Assembly (NCBI GenBank): GCA_026786125.1
Contig: JAJAYU010000228.1
Coordinates: 1-11,531, forward strand
Direction of reading: 5' to 3'
Origin: Chamaesiphon sp.
GTDB taxonomy: Bacteria; Cyanobacteriota; Cyanobacteriia; Cyanobacteriales; Chamaesiphonaceae
Length of the DNA: 11,531 nt
The number at the start of each line of letters is the position of its first letter. Positions within the stretch are counted from its first letter, which is position 1. A model generated the notes under the pieces. That model saw nothing but the letters and a program-made list of their open reading frames with translations, ran no database searches and was not told where the DNA came from. Below are positions 6,438-11,531 of this stretch, in pieces. The translations under genes and the position numbers were made by a program.

Positions 6438-7043
6438 TTAATTACTATTTTTTAACTTTAAAAATGCCGTGGCAATCTTTCCCTCGCCAATTCCCAACGC
6501 CAAACTAGAATGGACAAAGGTAAATAACAACACCAATGGCACAGTCATAAAATGAGCAGTGCGGAGAGTTTGCCAATCGCCAAATAGACTCGCTAACCAA
6601 TAGAATTGGACTGGTTGATACATCGATAAACCACTGGCGATCGCTAATATTAAAATTGGGATAATACTGGTATAAACAACCCGATGCCAAGCATAATTTC
6701 GTCGCTTAGGATTATTACTGGCTTGCAAAGCCTTGAGATCCTGAGTCGCTACAAACCTGTCCCGCCACCGTCTCGTCCAGAAGATATAAATTCCATAAGC
6801 CAAAAGATTTAAACCATACACCCACATCATCGCAAAGTGCCAATTTCGTCCTCCCGCTAACCAACCACCTAATGTCACTACCCAGGGAATATGGATCCCC
6901 TCTCGTCCACCAAACACTGGATTTGCATTGTATATCTGCAATCCGCTGGTAATCATCCCAAATAGACTAATAATATTCACCCAATGGAAGATTTTGACGA
7001 TCAAAGGTTGTCCGAGCGGTGATGTTCTAACGATCGTTGACAT
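6438..7043 (-). CDS. Four-helix b-type cytochrome, electron partner of the molybdoenzyme
   Basis: A 201-residue integral membrane protein from ATG 7043. The frame stays open up to a TTG at 7079, but the ATG gives the expected short N terminus. Four hydrophobic segments lie at about 17-36, 68-89, 122-141 and 164-185. Histidines in or beside them are candidate haem ligands: His20 (KIFHWVN), His69 (NWHFAMM), His120 (AWHRVV), His164 (TAHFMTV) and His178 (TFVHSSL). The pattern fits the cytochrome b561/Ni-Fe-hydrogenase b-type/thiosulfate reductase gamma-subunit fold. It precedes the molybdopterin oxidoreductase gene by 21 bp in the same direction. Together they look like a two-gene unit that would pass electrons between the membrane quinone pool and the exported molybdoenzyme. 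This cytochrome differs from MsrQ, so the analogy is functional layout only. Confidence 0.82.
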   Translation of the reverse strand: MSTIVRTSPLGQPLIVKIFHWVNIISLFGMITSGLQIYNANPVFGGREGIHIPWVVTLGGWLAGGRNWHFAMMWVYGLNLLAYGIYIFWTRRWRDRFVATQDLKALQASNNPKRRNYAWHRVVYTSIIPILILAIASGLSMYQPVQFYWLASLFGDWQTLRTAHFMTVPLVLLFTFVHSSLALGIGEGKIATAFLKLKNSN

Positions 7044-7139
7044 GTTTATTTGACTAGTGCCCTTAATCCTACTCTTCAATTATCCCCATAAATCAAATAG
7101 GATTGCTATAGGATCGATGCTCTATCAGAACCGAATCAA

Positions 7140-8096
7140 ATGTCCAAGCAAATGTGGTACGCCGTCGAATTTAGTAATGCGATCTCGACTAATCCCAAAT
7201 CTTTGAAAATCCTCGGCCAAGATCTAGTACTGTATCGCACTAGTGATGATCGGATTCACGCGATGAATAACGCCTGTATCCATCGCGGTGCCGCACTTGC
7301 CCAAGGTAAGATCGCCCAAGACTGTATCGTTTGTCCTTACCACGGCTGGCACTATCAACCCGATGGTACCTGTATCAAAATCCCCTCCCAATCAGCCACC
7401 ATTGCCATCCCCAAAGCGGCGAGAATGACCACCTATCCAGTGCAGGAAAAATATGGTTGGATTTGGCTCTATCTGGGTGACGGAGAGCCAGGCGAACTAC
7501 CTGACATCCCCAACTTCCCCGATCCTAAATCCAGCAGCATTCGATCGATTCAGGGCGAATTTAATTGGAATGCCAATTACGAGCGAGTCCTCGAAAATGG
7601 GTTGGACTTTGCCCACGCGCCCTTTGTTCATGCCGGAGCCTTTGGCAATCCCGATCTGCCCGAAATCCCCAATTTGACCATCGAAAACTATCCTGGCGGC
7701 GCGAGTGCCACAGTAGATCTAGCCGCTACCCCGCCCAAAGGATTATGGAAGTTATTAGTAAAAGGTGAGCGGGCACCAATCAAAACTCGGACAGGATTTT
7801 TCTTGCCAAATCTGACATTTTTAGAAGTTTATTTGCCCTTTGGACAGTTAACAATTTGGACTGCTCATGTGCCCGTAGATCTTCAGACTACAGTAAGTAA
7901 ATGGATTAATTTTCGTAACTTTTTTACAGGTAAATGGGCCGATGGAGATACCTATAAACGCACAATTAAAATCTTTGAGCAAGACAAACCAATTGTCGAA
8001 TCTCAACACCCACAGCTCATTCCTGTCGATCTTGCTACAGAGCTATCGGTAGCAGCAGATACTCTTCAGGTACAATATCGCAAACTTGCTCGGTAA
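7140..8096 (+). CDS. Rieske [2Fe-2S] non-haem iron oxygenase, alpha subunit
   Basis: A 318-residue protein from ATG 7140. The N-terminal Rieske domain (about 5-110) has the cluster motif C-x-H-x16-C-x2-H, with Cys46, His48, Cys65 and His68 (CIHRGA and CPYHGW). The catalytic domain carries the mononuclear iron motif in NGLDFAHAPFVHAG: Asp156, His159 and His164. Asp281 in EQDKPIVESQHP is a plausible third ligand. The spacing and the EQDKPIVESQ segment resemble the pheophorbide a oxygenase/vanillate O-demethylase group, which is common in cyanobacteria with largely unassigned substrates. No signal peptide or clear membrane segment is seen. It is divergent from the cytochrome/molybdoenzyme operon across 96 bp. 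A ferredoxin or reductase partner is not in the window. Confidence 0.88.
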   Translation: MSKQMWYAVEFSNAISTNPKSLKILGQDLVLYRTSDDRIHAMNNACIHRGAALAQGKIAQDCIVCPYHGWHYQPDGTCIKIPSQSATIAIPKAARMTTYPVQEKYGWIWLYLGDGEPGELPDIPNFPDPKSSSIRSIQGEFNWNANYERVLENGLDFAHAPFVHAGAFGNPDLPEIPNLTIENYPGGASATVDLAATPPKGLWKLLVKGERAPIKTRTGFFLPNLTFLEVYLPFGQLTIWTAHVPVDLQTTVSKWINFRNFFTGKWADGDTYKRTIKIFEQDKPIVESQHPQLIPVDLATELSVAADTLQVQYRKLAR

Positions 8097-8106
8097 AATT
8101 ACCGAG
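8089..8106. repeat. Perfect palindrome spanning the Rieske stop codon
   Basis: CTCGGTAA (8089-8096) and TTACCGAG (8099-8106) are perfect 8-bp complements with a 2-bp spacer, and the first arm includes the TAA stop codon. On the plus strand it is followed by AAAAAGC rather than a T tract, so it is not a canonical intrinsic terminator. It could stabilise the 3' end of the mRNA. Confidence 0.45.
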
Positions 8107-8278
8107 AAAAAGCTGGAACAAGTGGTGACTTATCAACATCTCCAATTATGTGAGCATTCTAAAGAATTTAGATATTGGTGATGTAGGTTACAGTTATATT
8201 ATCTTGTCATGCCATAATAGAACTATAGAAGAAAAAGGTAAGTAATAAGCCGATGTAAACCACGGAGAAGCTGCAATC

Positions 8279-8431
8279 ATGATGGAAAAAATTATTCTGG
8301 CGATCGCCATTACATTTTCACTGTACTTGAGCATCGAAATTAAACCAGTCCCTAGATTTGTAGGGATGGAGATCGATGCCCACTTGGATTCACTCAAAGA
8401 ACCTCGGACACCAATATTTCTAATGTTGTAA
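8279..8431 (+). CDS. Possible small membrane protein of 50 residues
   Basis: ATG 8279 to TAA 8431 encodes 50 residues. A hydrophobic N-terminal segment (about 4-20, MMEKIILAIAITFSLYLSIE) is followed by a polar tail with two prolines (IKPVPRF) and a short acidic stretch. A GGAG at 8264-8267 lies 11 bases before the first ATG, which is long but usable. I recognise no family. The opposite strand is also open here but starts with TTG. It might be a real single-pass small protein or a chance ORF. Confidence 0.3.
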   Translation: MMEKIILAIAITFSLYLSIEIKPVPRFVGMEIDAHLDSLKEPRTPIFLML

Positions 8432-8491
8432 GCCGACTGAGTTCGGATTGACAGCGTGTATATCGATCAACGATCTGATTCTGTTAAAGTT

Positions 8492-8510
8492 AGGATAAAT
8501 ATAATATCCT
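8492..8510 (+). promoter_or_regulatory. Candidate psb32 promoter with overlapping inverted repeat
   Basis: A perfect -10 hexamer TATAAT lies at 8500-8505, only 12 bases before the GTG start, which would make the transcript almost leaderless. AGGATA (8492-8497) and TATCCT (8505-8510) flank it as a perfect 6-bp inverted repeat, so a repressor or activator dimer could bind across the -10. No good -35 hexamer is found at the right distance. Confidence 0.35.
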
Positions 8511-8517
8511 TAAGATC

Positions 8518-9225
8518 GTGTCATATATTCGTGATTGTCTCCGCCAAATATTGTTGTTGTCATTGGTAATCGGGCTTGCGCTGGGGAGCTTTGCTCTTCC
8601 CGCCAGAGCTACCGCTGTCTACGAAGTTCCGGTTGTCTCAGCAGGCGTACCAACCTGGATTGTCGATAAAGCCGAAATATTGAGTTTAGCTACCAAAGGT
8701 CAAGTCAAGGGCACATTAGAACAGCTTGCCAAGCAGACTGGTAAAGAAGTTCGCTTCGTAACAATCCATCGCCTTGATTATGGCGATACAATCCAAATTT
8801 TCACCGATAAAGTATTCAAGAAATGGTTTCCCACCCCAGAAGCACAAGCCAATCAAACCCTGATTGTCCTAGATAATGTCACCAATACTATCGGGATTCA
8901 GACTGGAACCGAAGTCAAAGGACTCCTGACTGAAGCTATCGCCACCAGCATCCTCACGGAAACAATGGCGATCCCATTACAAAATGGCAACAAATATAAT
9001 CAAGCTTTTGGGGATGGTGCCGATCGACTAAGCGCAGTATTATCAGGACAAGCAGATCCTGGCCCACCAAAAATCATCGTCACTCCAGAAGCTGGCAGAA
9101 CCTACCTCAAAGCTGAAGAAACCGATGCCAACCGCACTAATTTTCTCATCATCGTGATTGGACTTTTGATTGCCGCAACGGTGATTCCAATGGCAACTTG
9201 GTGGTGGTATCAGAATCAGGACTAA
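8518..9225 (+). CDS. psb32: TPM-domain protein, Psb32 homologue of photosystem II repair
   Basis: A 235-residue protein starting at GTG 8518. No ATG lies near, and this start gives a proper signal peptide with Arg5 and Arg9 before a hydrophobic core (about 11-27) and an ARATA cleavage region (29-33). The TPM domain follows (about 44-175): VPTWIVDKAEILS, TGKEVRFVTIHRLDYGDTIQ, WFPTPEAQANQTLIVLD and the GDGADRL segment. A Pro-rich linker (180-190) leads to a C-terminal membrane helix (about 208-230) ending WWWYQNQD. This signal-TPM-anchor layout matches cyanobacterial Psb32, related to plant TLP18.3, which supports photosystem II protection and repair in the thylakoid lumen. The neighbouring genes do not belong to photosynthesis, so the assignment rests on the protein itself. 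Confidence 0.85.
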   Translation: MSYIRDCLRQILLLSLVIGLALGSFALPARATAVYEVPVVSAGVPTWIVDKAEILSLATKGQVKGTLEQLAKQTGKEVRFVTIHRLDYGDTIQIFTDKVFKKWFPTPEAQANQTLIVLDNVTNTIGIQTGTEVKGLLTEAIATSILTETMAIPLQNGNKYNQAFGDGADRLSAVLSGQADPGPPKIIVTPEAGRTYLKAEETDANRTNFLIIVIGLLIAATVIPMATWWWYQNQD

Positions 9226-9230
9226 ATTGC

Positions 9231-9258
9231 TGGATGGTGGATGGTGAATGGTGAATGG
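9231..9258. repeat. Heptanucleotide tandem repeat, four units
   Basis: Four adjacent 7-bp units read TGGATGG, TGGATGG, TGAATGG, TGAATGG, starting 6 bp after the psb32 stop codon. The same repeat in opposite orientation opens the window at 1-18. It resembles the short tandemly repeated heptamers known in cyanobacterial intergenic DNA. Confidence 0.75.
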
Positions 9259-9276
9259 TGCTCATCATCCAAGATC

Positions 9277-9401
9277 TGTAGGTTGGGTTGAAGAATGTTG
9301 GCGGAGCCTCTCCTTCAGGAGACAACCCAACACACTCAACAAAAGATGTTATTAGGCTGAAATCTATTGTTGGGTTTTGCTTGAGCGCAACCCAACCTAC
9401 A
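9277..9401. repeat. MITE-like palindromic dispersed repeat
   Basis: A 125-bp repeat bounded by perfect 14-bp inverted ends: TGTAGGTTGGGTTG (9277-9290) and CAACCCAACCTACA (9388-9401). Inside are two further hairpins. The left arm pairs GTTGGGTTG (9282-9290) with CAACCCAAC (9323-9331) and holds a nested stem TCTCCT (9309-9314) with AGGAGA (9317-9322). The right arm pairs GTTGGGTT (9369-9376) with AACCCAAC (9389-9396). It has no coding capacity that I credit. It looks like a non-autonomous mobile or REP-type cyanobacterial repeat. It fills the gap between convergent psb32 and the DUF4346 gene and could act as a bidirectional RNA hairpin there. Confidence 0.7.
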
Positions 9402-9415
9402 ATATCTTGCAATAT

Positions 9416-9799
9416 CTAATCCTGAATATATTCCGCGCCTGACAACAAAGCAATTTCGGCACGGGTAAATTCTCTCCCTAAATAAGCAGCGTGATCCAAC
9501 ATACTTAGTAAGCAAGGCTTCGATTCTTCGATCACCTTCACACACAATTCCTTTGCAGTTCTGCCCGTAAATAAAGTGGTGCTAGTCCGAGGCGCGCTAC
9601 CTTTGGCGGGAATTACTTTACCAGTTTCTGGGTCAACTGCTAGACCGCGATCGTCAATGACATTAGTATAATGCTTGGCGCAGATTAATCCAGCTTCGCG
9701 ATCGACATAAATAATAAAGTATCCGTCAGGATCGAGATCGATGTGTCGATTGGATAGTTTCCGATCGATCTCTGTTAAATTATCAGTTAATAAAGTCAT
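9416..9799 (-). CDS. DUF4346 family protein
   Basis: A 127-residue soluble protein with no signal peptide or membrane segment. Recognisable family segments are DPDGYFIIYVDREAGLICAKHYTN near the N terminus, a DPETGKVIPAKGS region, FTGRTAKELC in the middle, and LDHAAYLGREFTRAEIALLSGAEYIQD at the C terminus. This is the DUF4346 pattern, found mainly in cyanobacteria and without an established function. From memory, the same domain also occurs fused to dihydropteroate-synthase-like proteins. An AAGGA lies almost directly against the ATG, too close for a normal Shine-Dalgarno. The gene follows the acyltransferase gene on the same strand after 89 bp, so co-transcription is possible but not shown. 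The MITE-like repeat begins 14 bp past its stop. Confidence 0.75.
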   Translation of the reverse strand: MTLLTDNLTEIDRKLSNRHIDLDPDGYFIIYVDREAGLICAKHYTNVIDDRGLAVDPETGKVIPAKGSAPRTSTTLFTGRTAKELCVKVIEESKPCLLSMLDHAAYLGREFTRAEIALLSGAEYIQD

Positions 9800-9888
9800 A
9801 TCCTTAACATAAAAATAATCATATTTAGATCTAGATTAACCGATCTACTGATGATTTGGATAGATTTTAGGATGAATACCGATCTTTT

Positions 9889-11073
9889 TTAGCTTTCGAT
9901 TTTCAACTCCGACATGATTTTCATTGGCAAATCTTGATTGATGGCGACAATCTGTTCGAGTTGCAACTCATTTGATTCTACAAAATGATCCCGTAAAATC
10001 TGTCCAAATCGGGGATGATAAAACCGATGCAGACTATAATTTGCCGTAGCTGGAAAACCTCGCCGCCGCTTGTGTCTACCCCCTGCTCCAGGGTCAAAAG
10101 TTTTGATGCCATTTTCAATTGCCCACTCGATCGGTGTATAGTAGCAAGCATCAAAGTGGAGACAATCTACATCCTCTTTACTACCCCAATACCGACCATA
10201 TAATCGATCGCCTTTAGTAATACAAAAAGACATCCCCATCGGAGTTGTACTATCTTCTTCCTGCGCCGTCACAAATACCACCCGATGACGATAATTGGCA
10301 TGGAGCTGATCAAAAAATTCGGGAGTTAGATACTTGCTCCCCCACCAGCCAAACTTATCGCAGGTATCCGCATAAAAATCATACATCTGCGCGAATAACT
10401 GTGGCTGAATTTGATCGCCAGTTACCGTAGTGAGATCTAATCCACCCGCCCGAACTGATTTCCGTTCCCGTTTAATATTCCGCCGTTGGTTGGCATTAAA
10501 TCCCCCCAAATAATCATCAAAATTCTGGTGCTCTTGATTTTGCCAGACATAATTGTGATTGATCCAAATACTATACCCATATGCCTGCATCTGCGATCGC
10601 CATTCGGGATCTACATACAAAAAATGGCAGCCAGACAACTTATGCTGGATACAAAATTCATCAATTGATCGTACCATTAATTCTGTAATCGCAGCTTCAT
10701 CCTCACTCGGATCGATCCCAAATCGATAGCCCTCTGCCGGAGTAATTGGACTCATCCCCACTAACTTGGGATAATACCTAATCCCCATCCGCTGTGCTAA
10801 TTCCGCCCATTGATTGTCAAATACAAACTCCCCATAACTATGCCCCTTTACATAAAAAGGAGCCGCTCCAATCAATGCTGACCCCCGCCACACCGTCAAA
10901 TGAGTTGGCAACCAGCCAGTCTCCGCTGTGACGCTGCCCGAAGTCTCCAATGTATTCAACCATTCCCATTCCAGAAAGGGAGTCTTCAACGGCATAAATA
11001 GCGCGTCCCAATCAGCTTGGGGGATGTCTGCTAAATGATTAACCCAGCGAATCTGACAGGAAGATAGAGACAT
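9889..11073 (-). CDS. COG3146/DUF482 FemAB-like N-acyltransferase
   Basis: A 394-residue soluble protein of the COG3146 (DUF482, Pfam FemAB_like) group of GNAT-fold acyltransferases. Diagnostic segments in order: TPFLEWEWLNTLETSGSV (about 31-48), GAAPFYVKGHSYGEFVFDNQWA (about 69-90), RYYPKLVGMSPITPAEGYRF (about 99-118), FNANQRRNIKRERKSV, a DFYADTCDKFGWWGSKYLTPEFF block, RLYGRYWGSKEDVDCLHFDACYY, and the C-terminal FDPGAGGRHKRRRGFPATANYSLHRF. Length is normal for the family and nothing appears broken. Relatives of FemAB transfer aminoacyl groups in cell-wall synthesis, but the substrate of this group is not established. The gene precedes the DUF4346 gene on the same strand. The call is firm at family level only. 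Confidence 0.85.
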   Translation of the reverse strand: MSLSSCQIRWVNHLADIPQADWDALFMPLKTPFLEWEWLNTLETSGSVTAETGWLPTHLTVWRGSALIGAAPFYVKGHSYGEFVFDNQWAELAQRMGIRYYPKLVGMSPITPAEGYRFGIDPSEDEAAITELMVRSIDEFCIQHKLSGCHFLYVDPEWRSQMQAYGYSIWINHNYVWQNQEHQNFDDYLGGFNANQRRNIKRERKSVRAGGLDLTTVTGDQIQPQLFAQMYDFYADTCDKFGWWGSKYLTPEFFDQLHANYRHRVVFVTAQEEDSTTPMGMSFCITKGDRLYGRYWGSKEDVDCLHFDACYYTPIEWAIENGIKTFDPGAGGRHKRRRGFPATANYSLHRFYHPRFGQILRDHFVESNELQLEQIVAINQDLPMKIMSELKIES

Positions 11074-11257
11074 TCAGGTAGGATGTAATGATTGGCACCT
11101 ATACATTCTAGCGAAAGCATCATCAGGTGTGTACTGCCCACCATCTCTACCGGAATTGCTTGGTATTATCTGACAGCGGCTGTCCGTCACTGTCTGGGTA
11201 AATTATCTCGTTAGTAGCTAGCATATTGGTTATGCTCTTGATTTATCTCAATTTTAC
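11074..11257. other. Intergenic region between divergent genes
   Basis: The region between the acyltransferase start and the antitoxin promoter holds no ORF that I credit. The only structure is a short palindrome, GACAGC-G-GCTGTC at 11172-11184, of unknown meaning. Confidence 0.35.
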
Positions 11258-11300
11258 TTGAGAAACTATAGCTTCGGAGTATAATTAGGATTAAGATCCT
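11258..11300 (+). promoter_or_regulatory. Antitoxin promoter with downstream palindromic operator
   Basis: TTGAGA (11258-11263, five of six matches to the -35 consensus) and TATAAT (11280-11285, a perfect -10) are separated by 16 bp. Directly after the -10, AGGAT (11287-11291) and ATCCT (11296-11300) form a palindrome with a TAAG centre, covering the expected transcription start. Phd/YefM antitoxins usually bind palindromes overlapping their own promoter, so this is a good candidate for the autoregulatory site. Confidence 0.55.
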
Positions 11301-11317
11301 TTGGAAATGATGTGAAC

Positions 11318-11531
11318 ATGCAGTGTTTTTCTGTTACTGAGATCCAAAACACTCACAGTGAAGCTTTACATCAAGCTGCTGTTGAACCTGTTTTATTAAC
11401 GGCGGAGTCACAACCGAGTTATGTAATTATGTCGATCGATAACTACGAGCATTTAATCGACAGATTAGCTCGATTAGAGGATTTAGCGATCGGTCAACAA
11501 GCTCAAACCAATCTCGCAACATCAAGAATGG
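11318..11531 (+). CDS. Phd/YefM-family antitoxin, partial at window edge
   Basis: ATG 11318 opens a frame with no stop for 71 codons to the end of the window. The protein begins MQCFSVTEIQNTHSEALHQA, followed by EPVLLTAESQPSYVIMSIDNYEHLIDRLARLED. This is the Phd/YefM antitoxin layout: an N-terminal DNA-binding fold ending in the VIMSIDNYEHL segment, then a helical toxin-neutralising tail that is only partly visible. No strong Shine-Dalgarno is seen. A RelE/ParE- or Doc-type toxin gene would be expected just downstream, outside the window. The promoter and palindrome upstream fit autoregulation. Confidence 0.8.
   Translation, partial: MQCFSVTEIQNTHSEALHQAAVEPVLLTAESQPSYVIMSIDNYEHLIDRLARLEDLAIGQQAQTNLATSRM

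Larger units (their letters stand above)
8107..8517. other. Mostly non-coding region upstream of psb32
   Basis: About 410 bp between the Rieske and psb32 genes. It holds one weak 50-codon ORF (8279-8431) containing a HIP1 octamer (8300-8307). A TTGACA hexamer at 8448-8453 has no fitting -10 partner. A TATAAT hexamer lies next to the psb32 start. I see no RNA gene or repeat array. Confidence 0.4.

Noticed and set aside
8089..8106. Intrinsic terminator after the Rieske gene
   Set aside because: The palindrome is perfect but AT-rich and is followed by adenines on the plus strand, not a T tract.
8194..8397. 67-codon minus-strand frame overlapping the small ORF
   Set aside because: It starts with TTG, has no ribosome binding site that I can see, and no known motif.
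8448..8453. TTGACA as the psb32 -35 element
   Set aside because: No acceptable -10 lies 16-18 bp downstream, and the TATAAT at 8500 is far too distant.
9231..9258. CRISPR array
   Set aside because: The units are 7 bp and directly adjacent, with no spacers; no cas genes are in the window.
9149..9412. Minus-strand frame across the psb32 3' end and the MITE-like repeat
   Set aside because: It overlaps the end of psb32 and otherwise consists of palindromic repeat sequence, so coding is unlikely.
11172..11184. GACAGC-G-GCTGTC palindrome as an operator or RNA gene
   Set aside because: It is short, isolated, and not positioned at a promoter I can identify.

Overview
The window looks like chromosomal DNA from a cyanobacterium. 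The gene content points there (a SphS/SphR-type phosphate two-component pair, a Psb32-type TPM protein of photosystem II maintenance, a DUF4346 protein, a DUF4114 protein). The base pattern agrees: at least four copies of the HIP1 octamer GCGATCGC (3634, 6637, 8300, 10593), heptanucleotide tandem repeats, and a palindromic GTTGGGTT/AACCCAAC dispersed repeat. I cannot assign a genus from the sequence alone.

Layout. 1-18: an edge fragment of heptamer repeats. 61-1368 (-): SphS-like histidine kinase. About 1427-2743: an IS200/IS605-type element carrying only tnpB (-), lying between the kinase and its presumed partner. 2991-3749 (+): SphR-like OmpR-family regulator. 4020-5708 (+): large exported-type protein with a seven-blade FG-GAP propeller, a Pro-rich linker and a DUF4114 domain. 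5709-6416 and 6438-7043 (both -): a Tat-exported molybdopterin oxidoreductase and a four-helix b-type cytochrome, almost certainly one operon. 7140-8096 (+): a Rieske oxygenase, divergent from that operon. 8097-8517: mostly non-coding, with one weak 50-aa ORF. 8518-9225 (+): Psb32-like protein. 9231-9401: heptamer repeat and a MITE-like palindromic repeat. 9416-9799 (-): DUF4346 protein. 9889-11073 (-): COG3146/DUF482 FemAB-like acyltransferase. 11318-11531 (+): start of a Phd/YefM antitoxin cut by the window edge, with a clear promoter and palindrome upstream.

How the parts may work together. The sphS and sphR genes are divergent, and without the insertion they would share an intergenic region of roughly 300 bp. 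The tnpB element sits 58 bp upstream of sphS and is transcribed toward it, so it probably separated sphS from part of its original control region. It may now supply read-through transcription and places the sphS leader in the guide position of the predicted omega-RNA. The oxidoreductase and cytochrome form a plausible membrane electron-transfer pair, analogous in layout to MsrPQ but with a different type of cytochrome. The remaining genes look like independent units.

I did not find a defence island, CRISPR array, prophage, tRNA or rRNA. The items most worth following are the tnpB insertion with its predicted guide RNA, the very regular seven-blade propeller protein, and the molybdoprotein/cytochrome/Rieske redox group.
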